Below are positions 1 through 9,111 of a DNA stretch of 15,070 bases, piece by piece. How positions within the stretch are numbered: position 1 is the stretch's first letter; every line of letters begins with the position of its first letter. The translations under genes were made by a program, and so were the position numbers. The DNA comes from Actinomycetota bacterium (GTDB taxonomy: Bacteria > Actinomycetota > Actinomycetes > Propionibacteriales > Propionibacteriaceae). The stretch lies in the NCBI GenBank assembly GCA_016213595.1, contig JACRAA010000196.1, positions 1 through 15,070 of the forward strand, in the 5' to 3' direction. Below the pieces are notes generated by a model. That model searched no databases and had not been told where the DNA came from. It was given only the letters and a program-made list of their open reading frames with translations.

Positions 1-2335
1 CCAGTACTCGTCGGGCTCGTACCTCGAGGACCAGGACTACTGGCGCGTCTCGGGCATCTTCCGCTCGGTCTCGCTGGTCGCGGTGCCCGAGGGCGGCGTA
101 CGCGATGTGTTCGTGCACGCCTCGTACGCATCGGGCACCGGAACACTGACCGTTGACGTCGACCCGCCGACCGCACGGCTGACTGTGCCCGAGCTCGGGA
201 TCACCGACGCCGACCCGGCTGCTTCCTGGAGCGGGCCGGTCGAGCCCTGGTCCGCCGAGTCGCCGCGGCTGTACGAGGGGTCCGTCTCCACACCCACGGA
301 GACGGTCCGGTTGCGGATCGGCTTCCGTACGGTCGAGATCGTCGGGTCCGAGATCCTGCTCAACGGCCTCCCCATCCTGTTCAACGGGGTGAACCGCCAT
401 GAGTGGCACCCGGAGACCGGGCGCGCGCTGTCGTGGGACACGATCCGCGACGAGCTGCGCCTCATGAAGCGCTACAACATCAACGCCATCCGTACGTCGC
501 ACTATCCGCCGGATCCCCGGATGCTCGACCTCGCCGACGAGCTCGGCTTCCTCGTCATCGACGAGTGCGACCTCGAGACGCACGGCTTCCAGCTGCTCGC
601 CTGGCAGGGGCTCCCCACCGACGACCCGCGCTTCGAGCCGGCGCTCCTGGACCGGATCGCGCGGATGGTCGAGCGGGACAAGAACCACGCCTGCATCGTG
701 GGCTGGTCCCTGGGGAACGAGTCGCACACCGGCTCGGGACTCGCCGCGATGGCGGCCTGGGTCAAGGGCCGCGACCGGTCGCGGTTCCTGCACTACGAGG
801 GCGACCAGGACCTGGCGTACACCGACGTGTGGTCGCAGATGTACACGGCCCTCGACGAGGTGGAGCGGATCGGCCGCGGCGAGGAGGCTGCACTGGCGGA
901 CAAGGCGCTCGACGCGCACCGTCGGGAGGCCCCTTACCTGCTCTGTGAGTACGCGCATGCCATGGGCAACGGCCCCGGCGAGGTCGCCGACTACCAGCGG
1001 CTGTTCGAGACCTACCCGCGGCTCCAGGGCGGATTCGTCTGGGAGTGGCTGGACCACGGCATCCGGCAGGTGCGCGACGGGGTCGACTACTACGCGTACG
1101 GCGGCGACTTCGACGAGCCCGACCACGACCGCAACTTCATCATCGACGGCCTGGTCTTCCCCGACCGTACGCCTTCGCCAGGCCTGGTCGAGTACGCGGC
1201 CGTCATCGCGCCCGTACGGATCAGCATCGGTGACGCGGTCACCATCCAGAACAGGCGCCGGTGCTCCGGCCTGTCGGACCTCGTCTTCACCTGGTCGACC
1301 ACCGATGGCGGGTCGGGGACACTCGCCCTACCGCCCGTCGGGGCGGGCGAGTCAGTGACGGTGCACATCCCGGCCCTGCCCGCCTGTACCGGCGAGCGGT
1401 GGCTCACCGTCTCGGCCCGGCTCGCCGCGGACACCGCGTGGGCGAGCGCCGGGCACGAGGTGGCGAGCGGCCAGGGGCAGCTCCAGACGGCGTTCACCGC
1501 GCTGCTTGCCGAGCCGCTGCCGGTGGAGCCGGACGGCTCGGGGCACTGCATCGGGGACGCACTGTTCGACCGGCGCGGGCGCCTCGTCGAGGTTGCCGGA
1601 GTCCCCGTCGTCGGACCGCTGCTGGACGTGTACCGGGCACCCATCGACAACGAGCTCTACCGGTTCGGCGACCCCGCCGGACAGGGCGTGGAGTGGCGCC
1701 GCTTCGGGCTGCACCGGCCGGTACGCACGACCATCGCCGTCGAAGCCGGCGCCGACACGCTGACGGTCGTGACCCATGAGGGGCCGACGGGATGGAGCCA
1801 CCTGTACGAGCTGACGTGGGTCTGGACGGCCACAGAGGCAGGGCTCCACCTCGACCTCAGCGCGACGCCCCAGGGCTTCTGGCCCTCCCCTGTGCCCCGG
1901 CTCGGCATGACGCTCGGCCTGCCCACCAGCGTCACGGGCATGACCTGGTTCGGGTCGGGCCCGGGAGAGGCGTACGTCGACTCGCATGACGGCGTCCGGA
2001 TCGGGACCTGGACGGCCGCCCTCGACGAGCTGCAGACGCCGTACGTGCGGCCACAGGAGAACGGCCGACGTGCGGACGTCCGGTGGGCCCAGCTCACGGG
2101 CGGGCCACTGCTCACGTTCGACGAGCCTGTCGCCGTGACGCTGCGCCCGTGGACCTCGGTCGCGCTCGACGAAGCGGCGCACACCGTCGACCTCGAGCCG
2201 GACGACCAGGTCTGGCTCACCGTCGACGTCGCGCAGCATGCGCTCGGCACCGCAGCGTGCGGTCCCCTGCCCCAGGCGAAGAACGTGCTGTCGGCGCGAC
2301 CCTTCCGGATCGGGGTGACCTTCTCCCGGGGCTGA
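1..2335 (+). CDS. lacZ: Beta-galactosidase, glycoside hydrolase family 2 (5' end outside window)
   Basis: Hydrolyses terminal beta-galactosides such as lactose; probably cytosolic. The reading frame is open from base 2 to the TGA at 2333-2335, giving 777 visible residues. It already contains YLEDQDYWRVSGIFR at the left edge, so the gene begins upstream, and about 220 N-terminal residues are missing by comparison with E. coli LacZ. Visible family motifs are GVNRHEWHP (sugar-binding domain boundary), NAIRTSHYPP, and SLGNES with the acid/base Glu at 719-721. The nucleophile Glu lies in LCEYAHAMGN at 947-949. The two Glu are 76 residues apart, as in E. coli (461/537). QGGFVWEW follows, and the C-terminal small-chain domain has WFGSGPGEAYVDS and TPYVRPQENG. 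A GTG at 83 is internal, not the start. No lacI-type regulator or sugar transporter lies downstream. The 52-base gap to the next gene shows no terminator. Identification is firm; substrate specificity is inferred from the family. Confidence 0.95.
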   Translation, partial: QYSSGSYLEDQDYWRVSGIFRSVSLVAVPEGGVRDVFVHASYASGTGTLTVDVDPPTARLTVPELGITDADPAASWSGPVEPWSAESPRLYEGSVSTPTETVRLRIGFRTVEIVGSEILLNGLPILFNGVNRHEWHPETGRALSWDTIRDELRLMKRYNINAIRTSHYPPDPRMLDLADELGFLVIDECDLETHGFQLLAWQGLPTDDPRFEPALLDRIARMVERDKNHACIVGWSLGNESHTGSGLAAMAAWVKGRDRSRFLHYEGDQDLAYTDVWSQMYTALDEVERIGRGEEAALADKALDAHRREAPYLLCEYAHAMGNGPGEVADYQRLFETYPRLQGGFVWEWLDHGIRQVRDGVDYYAYGGDFDEPDHDRNFIIDGLVFPDRTPSPGLVEYAAVIAPVRISIGDAVTIQNRRRCSGLSDLVFTWSTTDGGSGTLALPPVGAGESVTVHIPALPACTGERWLTVSARLAADTAWASAGHEVASGQGQLQTAFTALLAEPLPVEPDGSGHCIGDALFDRRGRLVEVAGVPVVGPLLDVYRAPIDNELYRFGDPAGQGVEWRRFGLHRPVRTTIAVEAGADTLTVVTHEGPTGWSHLYELTWVWTATEAGLHLDLSATPQGFWPSPVPRLGMTLGLPTSVTGMTWFGSGPGEAYVDSHDGVRIGTWTAALDELQTPYVRPQENGRRADVRWAQLTGGPLLTFDEPVAVTLRPWTSVALDEAAHTVDLEPDDQVWLTVDVAQHALGTAACGPLPQAKNVLSARPFRIGVTFSRG

Positions 2336-2387
2336 CCGTCAAGGGGACCCTCTCGCATTTGTCGGAGGCGGCAGGTAGACCTGTGTC

Positions 2388-3725
2388 ATGAGCAGTCACC
2401 CCCTTCACTGTCAGTTCGTCCCTCCGTGGCTCCTCGAGCAGATCGCGAGCAGCGGCCCCCGGGCGATGACGGTCGACCCGCTGACGGAAGCTGTCGCCGA
2501 GACGCTCCGGACCGACGCCGAGATCCGAGCGGCTCGTGTGGCGTCCGCGAGACGTCCGCCGCGTGCGGTCACAGCCGCCTGGGCCGTCTACACCGCGGCG
2601 GCGACCCAGAACCTTCCTGGGAAGCTCGTCCGCACGGCCGCCGACCCCGTGAGCAGCGACGTGGCGGTCAACGAGGCCGCCACGGGAGGGCAGGCAGCGC
2701 TCGACCTGTTCAGCCAGGTGTACGGCAGAAGGTCGTACGACGACGCCGGCGCCGAGGTGATCATGTCGGTGCACTACGGACAGCGCTACGACAACGCGTT
2801 CTGGAACGGCACCCAGCTCGTCTTCGGCGACGGTGACGGACAGATCTTCGACCGCTTCACCAAGCCGGTGGACGTGCTCGCCCACGAGCTCAGCCATGCG
2901 GTGACCGAGCACACTGCCGGGCTGGTCTACTCAGGCGAGCCGGGAGCACTCAACGAGTCGATGTCCGACGTGTTCGGCATCTGTGCCAAGCAGCGGCTCC
3001 TGGGGCAGACGGCCGAGCAGGCCGACTGGCTCATCGGCGAGGGCATCTTCCTGCCCCACGTCCAGGCCCGCGCCCTGCGCGACATGGCGAACCCGGGGAC
3101 TGCGTACGACGACCCGCGGCTCGGCAAGGACCCGCAGGTGGGGTCGTACAAGGACTTCGTCCACACGACCAGCGACAACGGCGGCGTGCACATCAACAGC
3201 GGGATTCCGAACCGTGCCTTCCAGCTCGCGGCGACCGCTATCGGAGGAATCTCCGCCGAGGGCGCAGGCAGGATCTGGTACGCAGCGCTCACGGGCAACC
3301 GCGTCGGGCCGAACACCGACTTCGCCGGCTTCGCCGCCGCAACCGTGGCCGCCGCAGGTCAGAACACCGATGCCGTCCGGACGGCCTGGACGACAGTGGG
3401 TGTGACCCCCGGCGGCTCGACGCCGGCCCACGGGTCCGGCGGCACGAACCCGGCAGGGAGCAGTGTGGCGGTACGGCGTACGGGCGGGTTCGCAGGCATC
3501 ACACGTACCGGCGAGCTGGACCTCGACAGCGACGACCCCCGCGTCGGCGACGTGCGCCACCTCGTGGAGCGGACGGACTTCAGGTCGCTGAGCCAGCGCC
3601 CGCCCATGCCGGACGCCTTCTCCTACACGTTCTGCCTGCCGGACGAGAGCGAGGTCACCGTGGCCGAGAACCAGCTCACCCACGACCTGCGTCGGCTGGT
3701 CGAGCTCCTTCTGGACGAGGGCTAG
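2388..3725 (+). CDS. M4 family metallopeptidase (protealysin-like) with C-terminal emfourin-like inhibitor domain
   Basis: Zinc endopeptidase of the thermolysin family, 445 aa. There is no signal peptide. The N-terminus (HCQFVPPWLLEQIA) resembles the short propeptide of protealysin-type, intracellular M4 enzymes, which supports ATG 2388 over the Met at residue 27. Zinc site: HELSH at residues 166-170 (His166, Glu167, His170) and Glu190 in NESMSD, exactly 20 residues after His170 as in thermolysin. The proton-relay His268 sits in DNGGVHINSGIPN. A Gly/Pro/Ser linker (about 340-358) leads to residues 360-445, which carry the pattern VRRTGGFAGITRTGELDLD and, further on, PDAFSYTF. This pattern resembles emfourin, the protealysin inhibitor that in Serratia is a separate protein encoded beside the protease. 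No good ribosome site precedes the ATG: a GGAGG at 2364-2368 is 19 bases away. TAGACC at 2376-2381 could be a -10 box for a leaderless mRNA. The protease call is firm; the inhibitor domain rests on pattern memory. Confidence 0.93.
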   Translation: MSSHPLHCQFVPPWLLEQIASSGPRAMTVDPLTEAVAETLRTDAEIRAARVASARRPPRAVTAAWAVYTAAATQNLPGKLVRTAADPVSSDVAVNEAATGGQAALDLFSQVYGRRSYDDAGAEVIMSVHYGQRYDNAFWNGTQLVFGDGDGQIFDRFTKPVDVLAHELSHAVTEHTAGLVYSGEPGALNESMSDVFGICAKQRLLGQTAEQADWLIGEGIFLPHVQARALRDMANPGTAYDDPRLGKDPQVGSYKDFVHTTSDNGGVHINSGIPNRAFQLAATAIGGISAEGAGRIWYAALTGNRVGPNTDFAGFAAATVAAAGQNTDAVRTAWTTVGVTPGGSTPAHGSGGTNPAGSSVAVRRTGGFAGITRTGELDLDSDDPRVGDVRHLVERTDFRSLSQRPPMPDAFSYTFCLPDESEVTVAENQLTHDLRRLVELLLDEG

Positions 3726-3927
3726 CTGACGAGTTCTGTCCCCGCTGGGGGTCGATCTGCCGTCGGGGGGAGCCGCACCCGGACCCGGCCCGCAACTCAT
3801 GGCGTCCTCACAGGGAGAGCACAGTGCCGCCCGGCTGCCTCATGGGGAGCCCGTGAGACCATGAAGAGCGGCTGTGAACGCTGAAGACACGCAGCGCAGG
3901 TCGTGACACGGAGAAAGAGGGCGTGCA
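3726..3927. other. Intergenic gap before exporter operon
   Basis: 202 bases between the M4 protease stop and the first adaptor. It must hold the operon promoter unless the operon is read through from upstream. I see no convincing -35/-10 pair. A tiny hairpin CCCC-GCT-GGGG lies at 3740-3750. A 6-bp inverted repeat, TCATGG at 3840-3845 and CCATGA at 3859-3864, could be part of an operator but is too short to claim. A 21-codon ORF (ATG 3799 to TGA 3864) has no ribosome site or recognisable product. Confidence 0.4.
3911..3920 (+). promoter_or_regulatory. Ribosome binding site of first adaptor gene
   Basis: The purine run GAGAAAGAGG ends 7 bases before ATG 3928. This supports that start for the adaptor and makes it the only well-marked translation start in the exporter operon; the following genes appear to rely on translational coupling. 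Confidence 0.6.
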
Positions 3928-5127
3928 ATGCGTCGGTGGCGGACAAGGACGATCGCGATCGTTGCGGCTGTCGCACTCATCGTTGTCGCAGCGGGCGGGA
4001 TCCTGGTGTGGCGACTGTCTCGTCCCGCTGCAGCGTCGTCCGCCGCGACGACCACGACGACGGTCAAGGCGACGAAGACGACCCAGCGCACAAGCGTGTC
4101 CGCCACGGGGACGCTGTCGCCGCAGAACCAGGCCTACCTCAACTTCCCGGCCGGGGGGACCGTGTCGACCGTCAACGTGACGCTCGGCCAGAGCGTCGTG
4201 GCGGGTCAGGTCCTCGCGACCGAGGACACGACCACACTGGCCTCCGTAGTCACCTCGGCACAGGCTGCTGTCGACTCAGCCCAGTCCAGCCTCGACACCC
4301 TCGACTCCTCGAGCTCTGCGACATCCGCCCAGATCGAAGCGGCCAAGGCACAGCTCGCCGCCGCCCAGGCCAAGCTGACGACAGCCAAGAACGACCTCGC
4401 CGGCGCGACGATGACAGCGCCCTTCGCGGGAGTCGTCGCGCAGGTGAACCTCACCCCGAACAGCAAGGTCAACGGAACGACCTCCACGACCACGGGTCCC
4501 GGCACGACGACCACAATCTCGTCGACCACGTCGGCGGCCGCGCAGATCGTCGTCGTGGACACCCGCACCTGGCTCGTGAACAGTACGGTGGGCATGGCCG
4601 ACCTCGCCAGCCTCAAGCAGGGGCTCACCTGCACAGTGACACCGACGGGTTCGACAACGAGCCTGGCGGGCACCCTGACCAGCATCGGCATCGTCGGTAC
4701 GACGACCGCTGGCACCACCTCGTACCCCGTCATCGTCACCCTCGCCGGGAACCCGACCGGGCTGTACATCGGGGGCTCGGCCGACGTCTCCATCGTCGTG
4801 AGCGAGGTCACCGTCCTCACCGTGCCGACGGCCGCCGTCCAGCAGGAGAACGGCCAGACGTACGTGACGGTCGTGGCCAACGGGGTGCACACGAAGACGA
4901 ACGTCACCGTGGGCCGCACCTTCGGGGCACGTACAGAGATCACCGCTGGGCTCGCCGAGAACGACGAGGTCCTCGTGACGACGCAGGTCTCCGCGAGCGG
5001 GACGAGCAGCCGGCAGGGGTACGGTGGCCGCTCGGGCTTCCCCTCCGGCTCCCGTCCGAGCGGTTTCGGGGCAGGCGGCGCCAACGGGGCTGCCCCGTCG
5101 AACCTGCCGACCTCCCGAGCGAGCTGA
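3928..5127 (+). CDS. HlyD/MacA-family efflux adaptor (membrane fusion protein), first copy
   Basis: Adaptor subunit of an ABC exporter of MacAB/YknXYZ type, 399 aa. It is anchored in the cytoplasmic membrane with its bulk outside. An Arg-rich N-terminus (RRWRTRT) is followed by one membrane segment at about residues 9-28. The first half of the barrel-sandwich (lipoyl-like) domain is around residues 56-95 (GGTVSTVNVTLGQSVVAGQVLA). An Ala/Gln/Ser-rich coiled-coil hairpin (about 100-155) follows, then the second barrel half starting MTAPFAGVVAQV. A Thr-rich insert (about 180-200) separates this from the beta-barrel and membrane-proximal domains, which include TVPTAAVQQENG. The tail after about residue 360 is Gly/Ser/Arg-rich and probably disordered. 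It is first in a four-gene operon, 3 bases before the ATPase. Family call firm; exported substrate unknown. Confidence 0.92.
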   Translation: MRRWRTRTIAIVAAVALIVVAAGGILVWRLSRPAAASSAATTTTTVKATKTTQRTSVSATGTLSPQNQAYLNFPAGGTVSTVNVTLGQSVVAGQVLATEDTTTLASVVTSAQAAVDSAQSSLDTLDSSSSATSAQIEAAKAQLAAAQAKLTTAKNDLAGATMTAPFAGVVAQVNLTPNSKVNGTTSTTTGPGTTTTISSTTSAAAQIVVVDTRTWLVNSTVGMADLASLKQGLTCTVTPTGSTTSLAGTLTSIGIVGTTTAGTTSYPVIVTLAGNPTGLYIGGSADVSIVVSEVTVLTVPTAAVQQENGQTYVTVVANGVHTKTNVTVGRTFGARTEITAGLAENDEVLVTTQVSASGTSSRQGYGGRSGFPSGSRPSGFGAGGANGAAPSNLPTSRAS

Positions 5128-5130
5128 GCC

Positions 5131-5810
5131 ATGCCGATGATCGTCGAGCTCTCCGGGGTTCACAAGACGTACAAGACGGGCAGCATCACGTTCGAAGCGC
5201 TGCGCGGGGTCAGCCTCGAGGTCCAGGAGAATGAGTACATCGCGATCACCGGGCCCTCGGGTTCCGGCAAGTCCACGCTCATGAACATCCTCGGCTGCCT
5301 CGACATCCCGACCGCCGGCACGTACCTCCTGGGCGGCGAGGACGTGAGCACGATGAGCGAGAAGGAGCTCGCCGTCGTACGGAACAAGCGCATCGGCTTC
5401 GTCTTCCAGCAGTTCAACCTGCTGCGTTCCATGACGGCGCAGCGCAACGTCGAGCTCCCCCTCATGTACGCCGGCGTCCACGCCAAGGAGCGGCACACCC
5501 TCGCCCGTGAGGCGCTGGAACGCGTGGGGCTGGGAGACCGTACGCACCATCGTCCGGGCGAGCTGTCCGGCGGCCAGCAGCAACGGGCCTGCATCGCGCG
5601 GGCCCTGGTGACGAACCCCGACATCATCCTCGCCGACGAGCCGACCGGGAACCTCGACTCCGTCTCGACGCATGAAGTGCTCCGGCTCCTCCACGAGCTC
5701 CATGACCAGGGACGCACGATCATTCTGATCACCCACGAGCACGACGTGGCGCTGGAGTCGCAGCGCCAGGTGCAGATCTACGACGGCCTTCTCACCGAAG
5801 GGCTTCCCGT

Positions 5811-5814
<4 letters not shown>
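5131..5814 (+). CDS. ABC transporter ATP-binding protein, MacB/LolD type
   Basis: Cytoplasmic ATPase that powers the FtsX-type permease encoded next, 227 aa, normal length for this family. All motifs are intact: Walker A GPSGSGKST at residues 41-49, Q-loop in FVFQQFNLL, signature LSGGQQQR, Walker B IILADEPTGNLD, and the switch His in ILITHEHDVAL. The Gln-rich signature and the short D-loop region ending GNLDS are typical of the MacB/LolD/FtsE branch. The start ATG 5131 lies 3 bases after the upstream stop without a strong ribosome site, so coupling is likely; ATG 5137 in the same frame is an alternative. The 3' end overlaps the permease by 4 bases (ATGA). Firm call. Confidence 0.96.
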
Positions 5815-7061
<1,247 letters not shown>

Positions 7062-7065
7062 CCCC

Positions 7066-9111
7066 ATGGCGACGAAGCGTACGAAGAAGACCCTGCGGAG
7101 GGCGGCGATCGGGATCGCCATCGTCGTGGCGGTGGCTGCCGGGCTGCTCGGCTACAACGCCGCGGCCGGTTCGAACACCAGCGCCAACCACTACCGGACG
7201 GTGACGGCTGCGGCCGGTACGGTCACGCAGACCATCGCCCTCTCGGGCACCGTCCACCACGTGACGCAGGACAGTGTGAGCTTCCCGACGAGCGGCATGG
7301 TGACGGCCGTCAACGTCAAGGCCGGGGACACGGTGACCGCCGGACAGGTGCTCGCGTCCATCGACACCCAGCCGCTGCAGAACGCCGTCCTTGCAGCCAA
7401 CGCCACCTACACCGCCGCGGTCGCCCAGTACGAGACCGACCAGGAGACGTACGCCTCGGCGTCCTCTTCGAGCACCGCCAGGGCAGCGACAACGGCAGCC
7501 TCTGCGGCGCGGCAGTCGACGGGCGGTACGGGCTCGTCGCAGGCAGCCGGCGGCTCGCCCTCCGGTTCCGGGAGCCCCTCGGGCGGTACGGGAGGCGCGG
7601 GCGGCGCGGGCGACCCTGCCGCGGCCGTCAAGGCCGCGACCGATGCCATCTCGGCGCTCGAGACCGGGGTGAAGAGGATCGGGTCGGCTCTTCCCGTCTT
7701 CGTGTCCGACTGCATCCCCCTCATCCCGACGACCACCGCCGCCCCCCAGGCGACCGTCACGAAGACGGTCACCGCCACAACGACGGTCACCCATACAGTG
7801 ACCGTGGCCGCGGCCGGCGCCAGCAGCGGAGCAGCCTCCGCCACCTCGGCAGCCACCACCGCATCCAGCGCCTCGTCCTCGGCGGCGAGCACCGCCGGAT
7901 CGTCAGCCGGCGCCACCGCGTCGGCGAGCAGCGCCGTCACGGCCGCGTGCCAGGCGGCGATCAGCACCCTCACCTCGGTGCAGTCCACCCTTCCCGACCA
8001 GATGACCGCCGCCAACGTGACCTTGGCTGCCGCCGTGAAGGCGCTCAACGCTCAGGCGGCAGCCCTGCAGCAGGAGTCCGCGGCGCTGCAGAAGCAGCAG
8101 CAGGCATCGCAGGCGGCCGCGGCGGCTGCCCAGGCTGCTGCCGCGAGGCAGCAGGCCTCCTCGCTGTCCTCGAGCAACTCGGCGCTGCAGGCGGCGGCCG
8201 CAGCGGGCCTGTCCAGGGGCGGCGGGAACAGCACGGTGACGGCCGCGACGTTGATCACCGACGAGGCGGCCATCCAGAGCGACAGCATCGCTCTCGCTCA
8301 GGCCAAGGACCAGCTCGCTCAGGCGAGTCTCACGAGCCCGATCGCCGGCAAGGTGGCGTCGATGCCGTTCGTCGTGGGCCAGCAGGCGAGCGCGACCGCG
8401 GCGGCCGTCGTCATCGGTACGGGCGCGATCGAAGTCACCGTCGCCGCACCGCTCGCCTCCCGGCCTCTGCTCGCGACCGGCGAGACAGCGAAGGTCACCA
8501 GCGTCGTGGGCGGCACCACTCTGCAGGGCACCATCTCCCGCATCAGCCTCCTGCCGACGACGACGGGCTTCTCGTTGGCGGCCGGGGCCGCCGGGGCCGG
8601 CGCTGCCGGTGGCGGCGGCGGGAACGCGGCCAGCTCGACCACGTCGACAACGACCTACGCGACGGTGATCACGGTGCCGACCGGAGGCGACGCACTGCCC
8701 GAAGGGTCCCGTGTACAGACGACGATCACCACGAAGTCGGTGGATGCGCCCGTCGTCGTACCGGCCTCCGCGGTCACGCCCCTCAGCTCGGGGTCGGGCA
8801 CGGTCCAGGTGGTGACCAACGGCGTCGTCTCGACAAGGCGGGTCGTCACCGGCGTGGTGGGCTCAACGGAGATCCAGATCGTCAGTGGTGTCACAGCGGG
8901 CGAGACAGTTGTGATCGCGGACGTGACCAAGCCGATCCCCGGCGCCAGCATCGGGGGGTCGCGCGGCCCCCAGACCGCCCAGCAGTTCCCCAACGGCGGC
9001 GGCAACGTCACCGCCGGGGGGAACACTGGAACGGGCGGGAACGCGGGCACCGGCGGCAATGCGGGGGCGGGCGGCGTGGAGCCGCCCACGGGCGGGGCTC
9101 AGCCCAGCTGA
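7066..9111 (+). CDS. HlyD/MacA-like efflux adaptor, second copy, with long low-complexity insert
   Basis: Second adaptor of the operon, 681 aa, far longer than usual adaptors (about 350-450). The ATG at 7066, 4 bases after the permease stop, is preferred: it gives a basic N-terminus (ATKRTKKTLRRA) and a membrane segment (about residues 13-30). The longer frame upstream would run inside the permease gene. First barrel-sandwich half at about 72-100 (SGMVTAVNVKAGDTVTAGQVLASID). Residues about 130-420 form an Ala/Ser/Thr/Gly-rich insert with a Thr-Val repeat tract, two cysteines (216 and 295, the only ones in the protein) and a Gln/Ala coiled-coil-like stretch near 340-375. The second barrel half starts SPIAGKVASMPFVVGQQ (about 424). 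A beta-barrel and membrane-proximal domain (VVVPASAVTPL) follow. The tail is Gly/Asn-rich. Its 3' end overlaps proB on the other strand by 13 bases. Adaptor family likely; role of the insert unknown. Confidence 0.88.
   Translation: MATKRTKKTLRRAAIGIAIVVAVAAGLLGYNAAAGSNTSANHYRTVTAAAGTVTQTIALSGTVHHVTQDSVSFPTSGMVTAVNVKAGDTVTAGQVLASIDTQPLQNAVLAANATYTAAVAQYETDQETYASASSSSTARAATTAASAARQSTGGTGSSQAAGGSPSGSGSPSGGTGGAGGAGDPAAAVKAATDAISALETGVKRIGSALPVFVSDCIPLIPTTTAAPQATVTKTVTATTTVTHTVTVAAAGASSGAASATSAATTASSASSSAASTAGSSAGATASASSAVTAACQAAISTLTSVQSTLPDQMTAANVTLAAAVKALNAQAAALQQESAALQKQQQASQAAAAAAQAAAARQQASSLSSSNSALQAAAAAGLSRGGGNSTVTAATLITDEAAIQSDSIALAQAKDQLAQASLTSPIAGKVASMPFVVGQQASATAAAVVIGTGAIEVTVAAPLASRPLLATGETAKVTSVVGGTTLQGTISRISLLPTTTGFSLAAGAAGAGAAGGGGGNAASSTTSTTTYATVITVPTGGDALPEGSRVQTTITTKSVDAPVVVPASAVTPLSSGSGTVQVVTNGVVSTRRVVTGVVGSTEIQIVSGVTAGETVVIADVTKPIPGASIGGSRGPQTAQQFPNGGGNVTAGGNTGTGGNAGTGGNAGAGGVEPPTGGAQPS
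9019..9072 (+). repeat. Three tandem 18-bp units coding a Gly-Asn hexapeptide
   Basis: Near the 3' end of the second adaptor, three consecutive 18-base units encode GNTGTG, GNAGTG and GNAGAG. They differ at a few third positions and at the Thr/Ala codons. They form part of a flexible Gly-rich tail and could vary in copy number between strains. Confidence 0.75.

Noticed and set aside
3740..3750. Hairpin after the M4 protease as a terminator
   Set aside because: Only four base pairs with a three-base loop and no U-run; it could be chance in GC-rich DNA.
3903..5234. 443-codon plus-strand ORF in another frame over the first adaptor
   Set aside because: Its translation is Arg/His/Asp-rich noise, while the overlapping frame encodes a clear adaptor with membrane segment and lipoyl-like motifs.
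8050..8220. CAG/GCN-rich tract as a DNA microsatellite
   Set aside because: It is irregular and explained by Gln/Ala codons of the coiled-coil-like insert; there is no fixed repeat unit.
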